A DNA stretch of 64,000 nucleotides from Closterium sp. NIES-65. Taxonomy: Eukaryota > Streptophyta > Zygnematophyceae > Desmidiales > Closteriaceae. A program made the position numbers and the translations under genes. Below are positions 63,340 through 64,000 of this stretch, piece by piece. The stretch lies in contig CANXME010001998.1 in assembly GCA_948144175.1 (NCBI GenBank), positions 372,001-436,000 of the forward strand, written 5' to 3'. Each line of letters starts with the position of its first letter. Within the stretch, counting starts at the first letter, position 1. The notes beneath the pieces are model-generated. The model was not told the DNA's origin. It saw nothing but the letters and a program-made list of their open reading frames with translations, and ran no database searches.

Positions 63340-64000
63340 AAGAGCGGCGGGGGGGGGGGGGAGGGGGGGAGTGCGGTAGGGGAAGAAACGGTAGTAAGGA
63401 ACCAACTCGTCAAATGTGACGTCCTGAGAGGACAGAACACGGCGCGAGGTGGGGTGGTAAAACTGCCAACCAGGCGCGTCAGGGGGGAAGCCAAGGAAGA
63501 CACAGGGAATAGCACGGGAGGACAGCTTGTCCGCAGAAAAGTCGCGGACGAAAGCTCAAGATCCCCAGACACGGAACGCAGACGCATCGCCTACCTTCCC
63601 CGTCCACCGTAGAGTAGGTGTGGTCTCCGGCATGAAGACCCGGGGCTGGAGGTTGATCTGATGTTCCGCGTACTGAACCGCGAACGACCACAGAAAATGG
63701 GGAGCAGCCACATGGATCATGGACGTACGAGCGACGTCCATGACCATGCCAATGCGGCGCTCAGCAATCCCATTTTGTTGTGGAGAGGCTTGAAGCATGA
63801 ACGTCTAGCGGATGCCCTCCGCACGACAGAAGGCTCGCAGGAAGGTCCGAGCCAAAACTCTCGCTGAGCTGACGACAGGCAGCATGGATCCAGTCGATTA
63901 GCACCTTAGTGACCTCACCCCTACGGCGCAAGGGGAAGACTGTTGTGTAACGCGAGTAGTCGTCAACGACCAGCAGGAAGTAGCGCTCGTGACCCTGTCC
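63340..64000 (-). pseudogene. Integrase region of element N (cut by the window end)
   Basis: Minus strand: SPQQNGIAERRIGMVMDVAR near 63730-63790, WPFAVQYAEHQINLQP-like near 63640-63695 and the WTGKVGDASAFRVWGS block near 63555-63605. The pre-integrase and core start lie beyond 64000. Broken. Confidence 0.83.

Larger units (their letters stand above)
59893..64000 (-). mobile_element. Element N: broken minus-strand Ty1/copia of the main family (continues past the window)
   Basis: Inserted in gypsy fragment P. Its 3' LTR is at 59893-60022. Reading right to left inside the window: integrase, pentapeptide repeats, Ala/Gly linker, reverse transcriptase, RNase H, tail, polypurine tract, LTR. The 5' half lies beyond 64000. 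Closest in sequence to A and G (for example the integrase block and linker). Broken, with ten or more breaks in the visible part. Confidence 0.88.

Noticed and set aside
1-64000. Envelope-like gene, CRISPR array, rRNA, or host gene islands
   Set aside because: Looked for on both strands. No membrane-type frame follows any RNase H, no spaced direct repeats with unique spacers, no rRNA signature and no non-retroelement coding region were found.

Overview
This window is a graveyard of LTR retrotransposons. I find no host gene, no tRNA or rRNA gene and no CRISPR array in it. Most primer binding sites complement the 3' end of initiator tRNA-Met (TGGTATCAGAGC, or close to it), and nearly all coding traces are Ty1/copia (protease, then integrase, then reverse transcriptase, then RNase H). 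This points to the repeat-rich, heterochromatic part of a streptophyte genome (land plant or charophyte alga). The species cannot be told from the sequence. The main copia family is very GC-rich. The oldest elements and the scraps of flanking DNA are AT-richer.

Layout. 1-10.5 kb: element B, a copia with a tRNA-Phe type primer site, entering from the left. It is interrupted by element A (807-7997) and by a 347-bp miniature LTR element, a TRIM (10081-10427). 10.5-17.85 kb: fragment E of the main copia family, interrupted by element C (10982 to about 17267). 17913-25208: element D, whose two LTRs are identical and which has a perfect target duplication; it is the youngest and most complete copy. 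25496 to about 51870: old copia F, stretched to 26 kb by later arrivals. These are G (27900-36501, minus strand, itself holding gypsy element J at 29468-30795), the short non-coding LTR element H (36922-38312), K (38544 to about 50456, related to B, carrying minus-strand copia L, 39172-44757, inside its own left LTR) and a solo gypsy LTR (50700-51057). From about 51960: gypsy fragment P, split by minus-strand copias M (52326-59817) and N (59893 to beyond the window end).

Elements A, C, D, G, L, M and N belong to one copia family with unusual shared architecture: very short LTRs (119-136 bp), a GC-rich leader made of element-specific minisatellites, a gag followed by a long poly-glycine linker and a spaced Cys/His motif, and a 15-bp repeat between integrase and reverse transcriptase encoding GGAEP-like pentapeptides.

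Relative ages come from nesting and from LTR differences counted by eye: D 0/128; H about 3/142 plus one indel; L 5/130; M 5/117; G 6/119; TRIM 8/139; A 8/123. F, B, E and P are older than everything inserted in them. All elements are treated as fossils. D is nearly whole (about two breaks in its reading frame) and all others are clearly broken.
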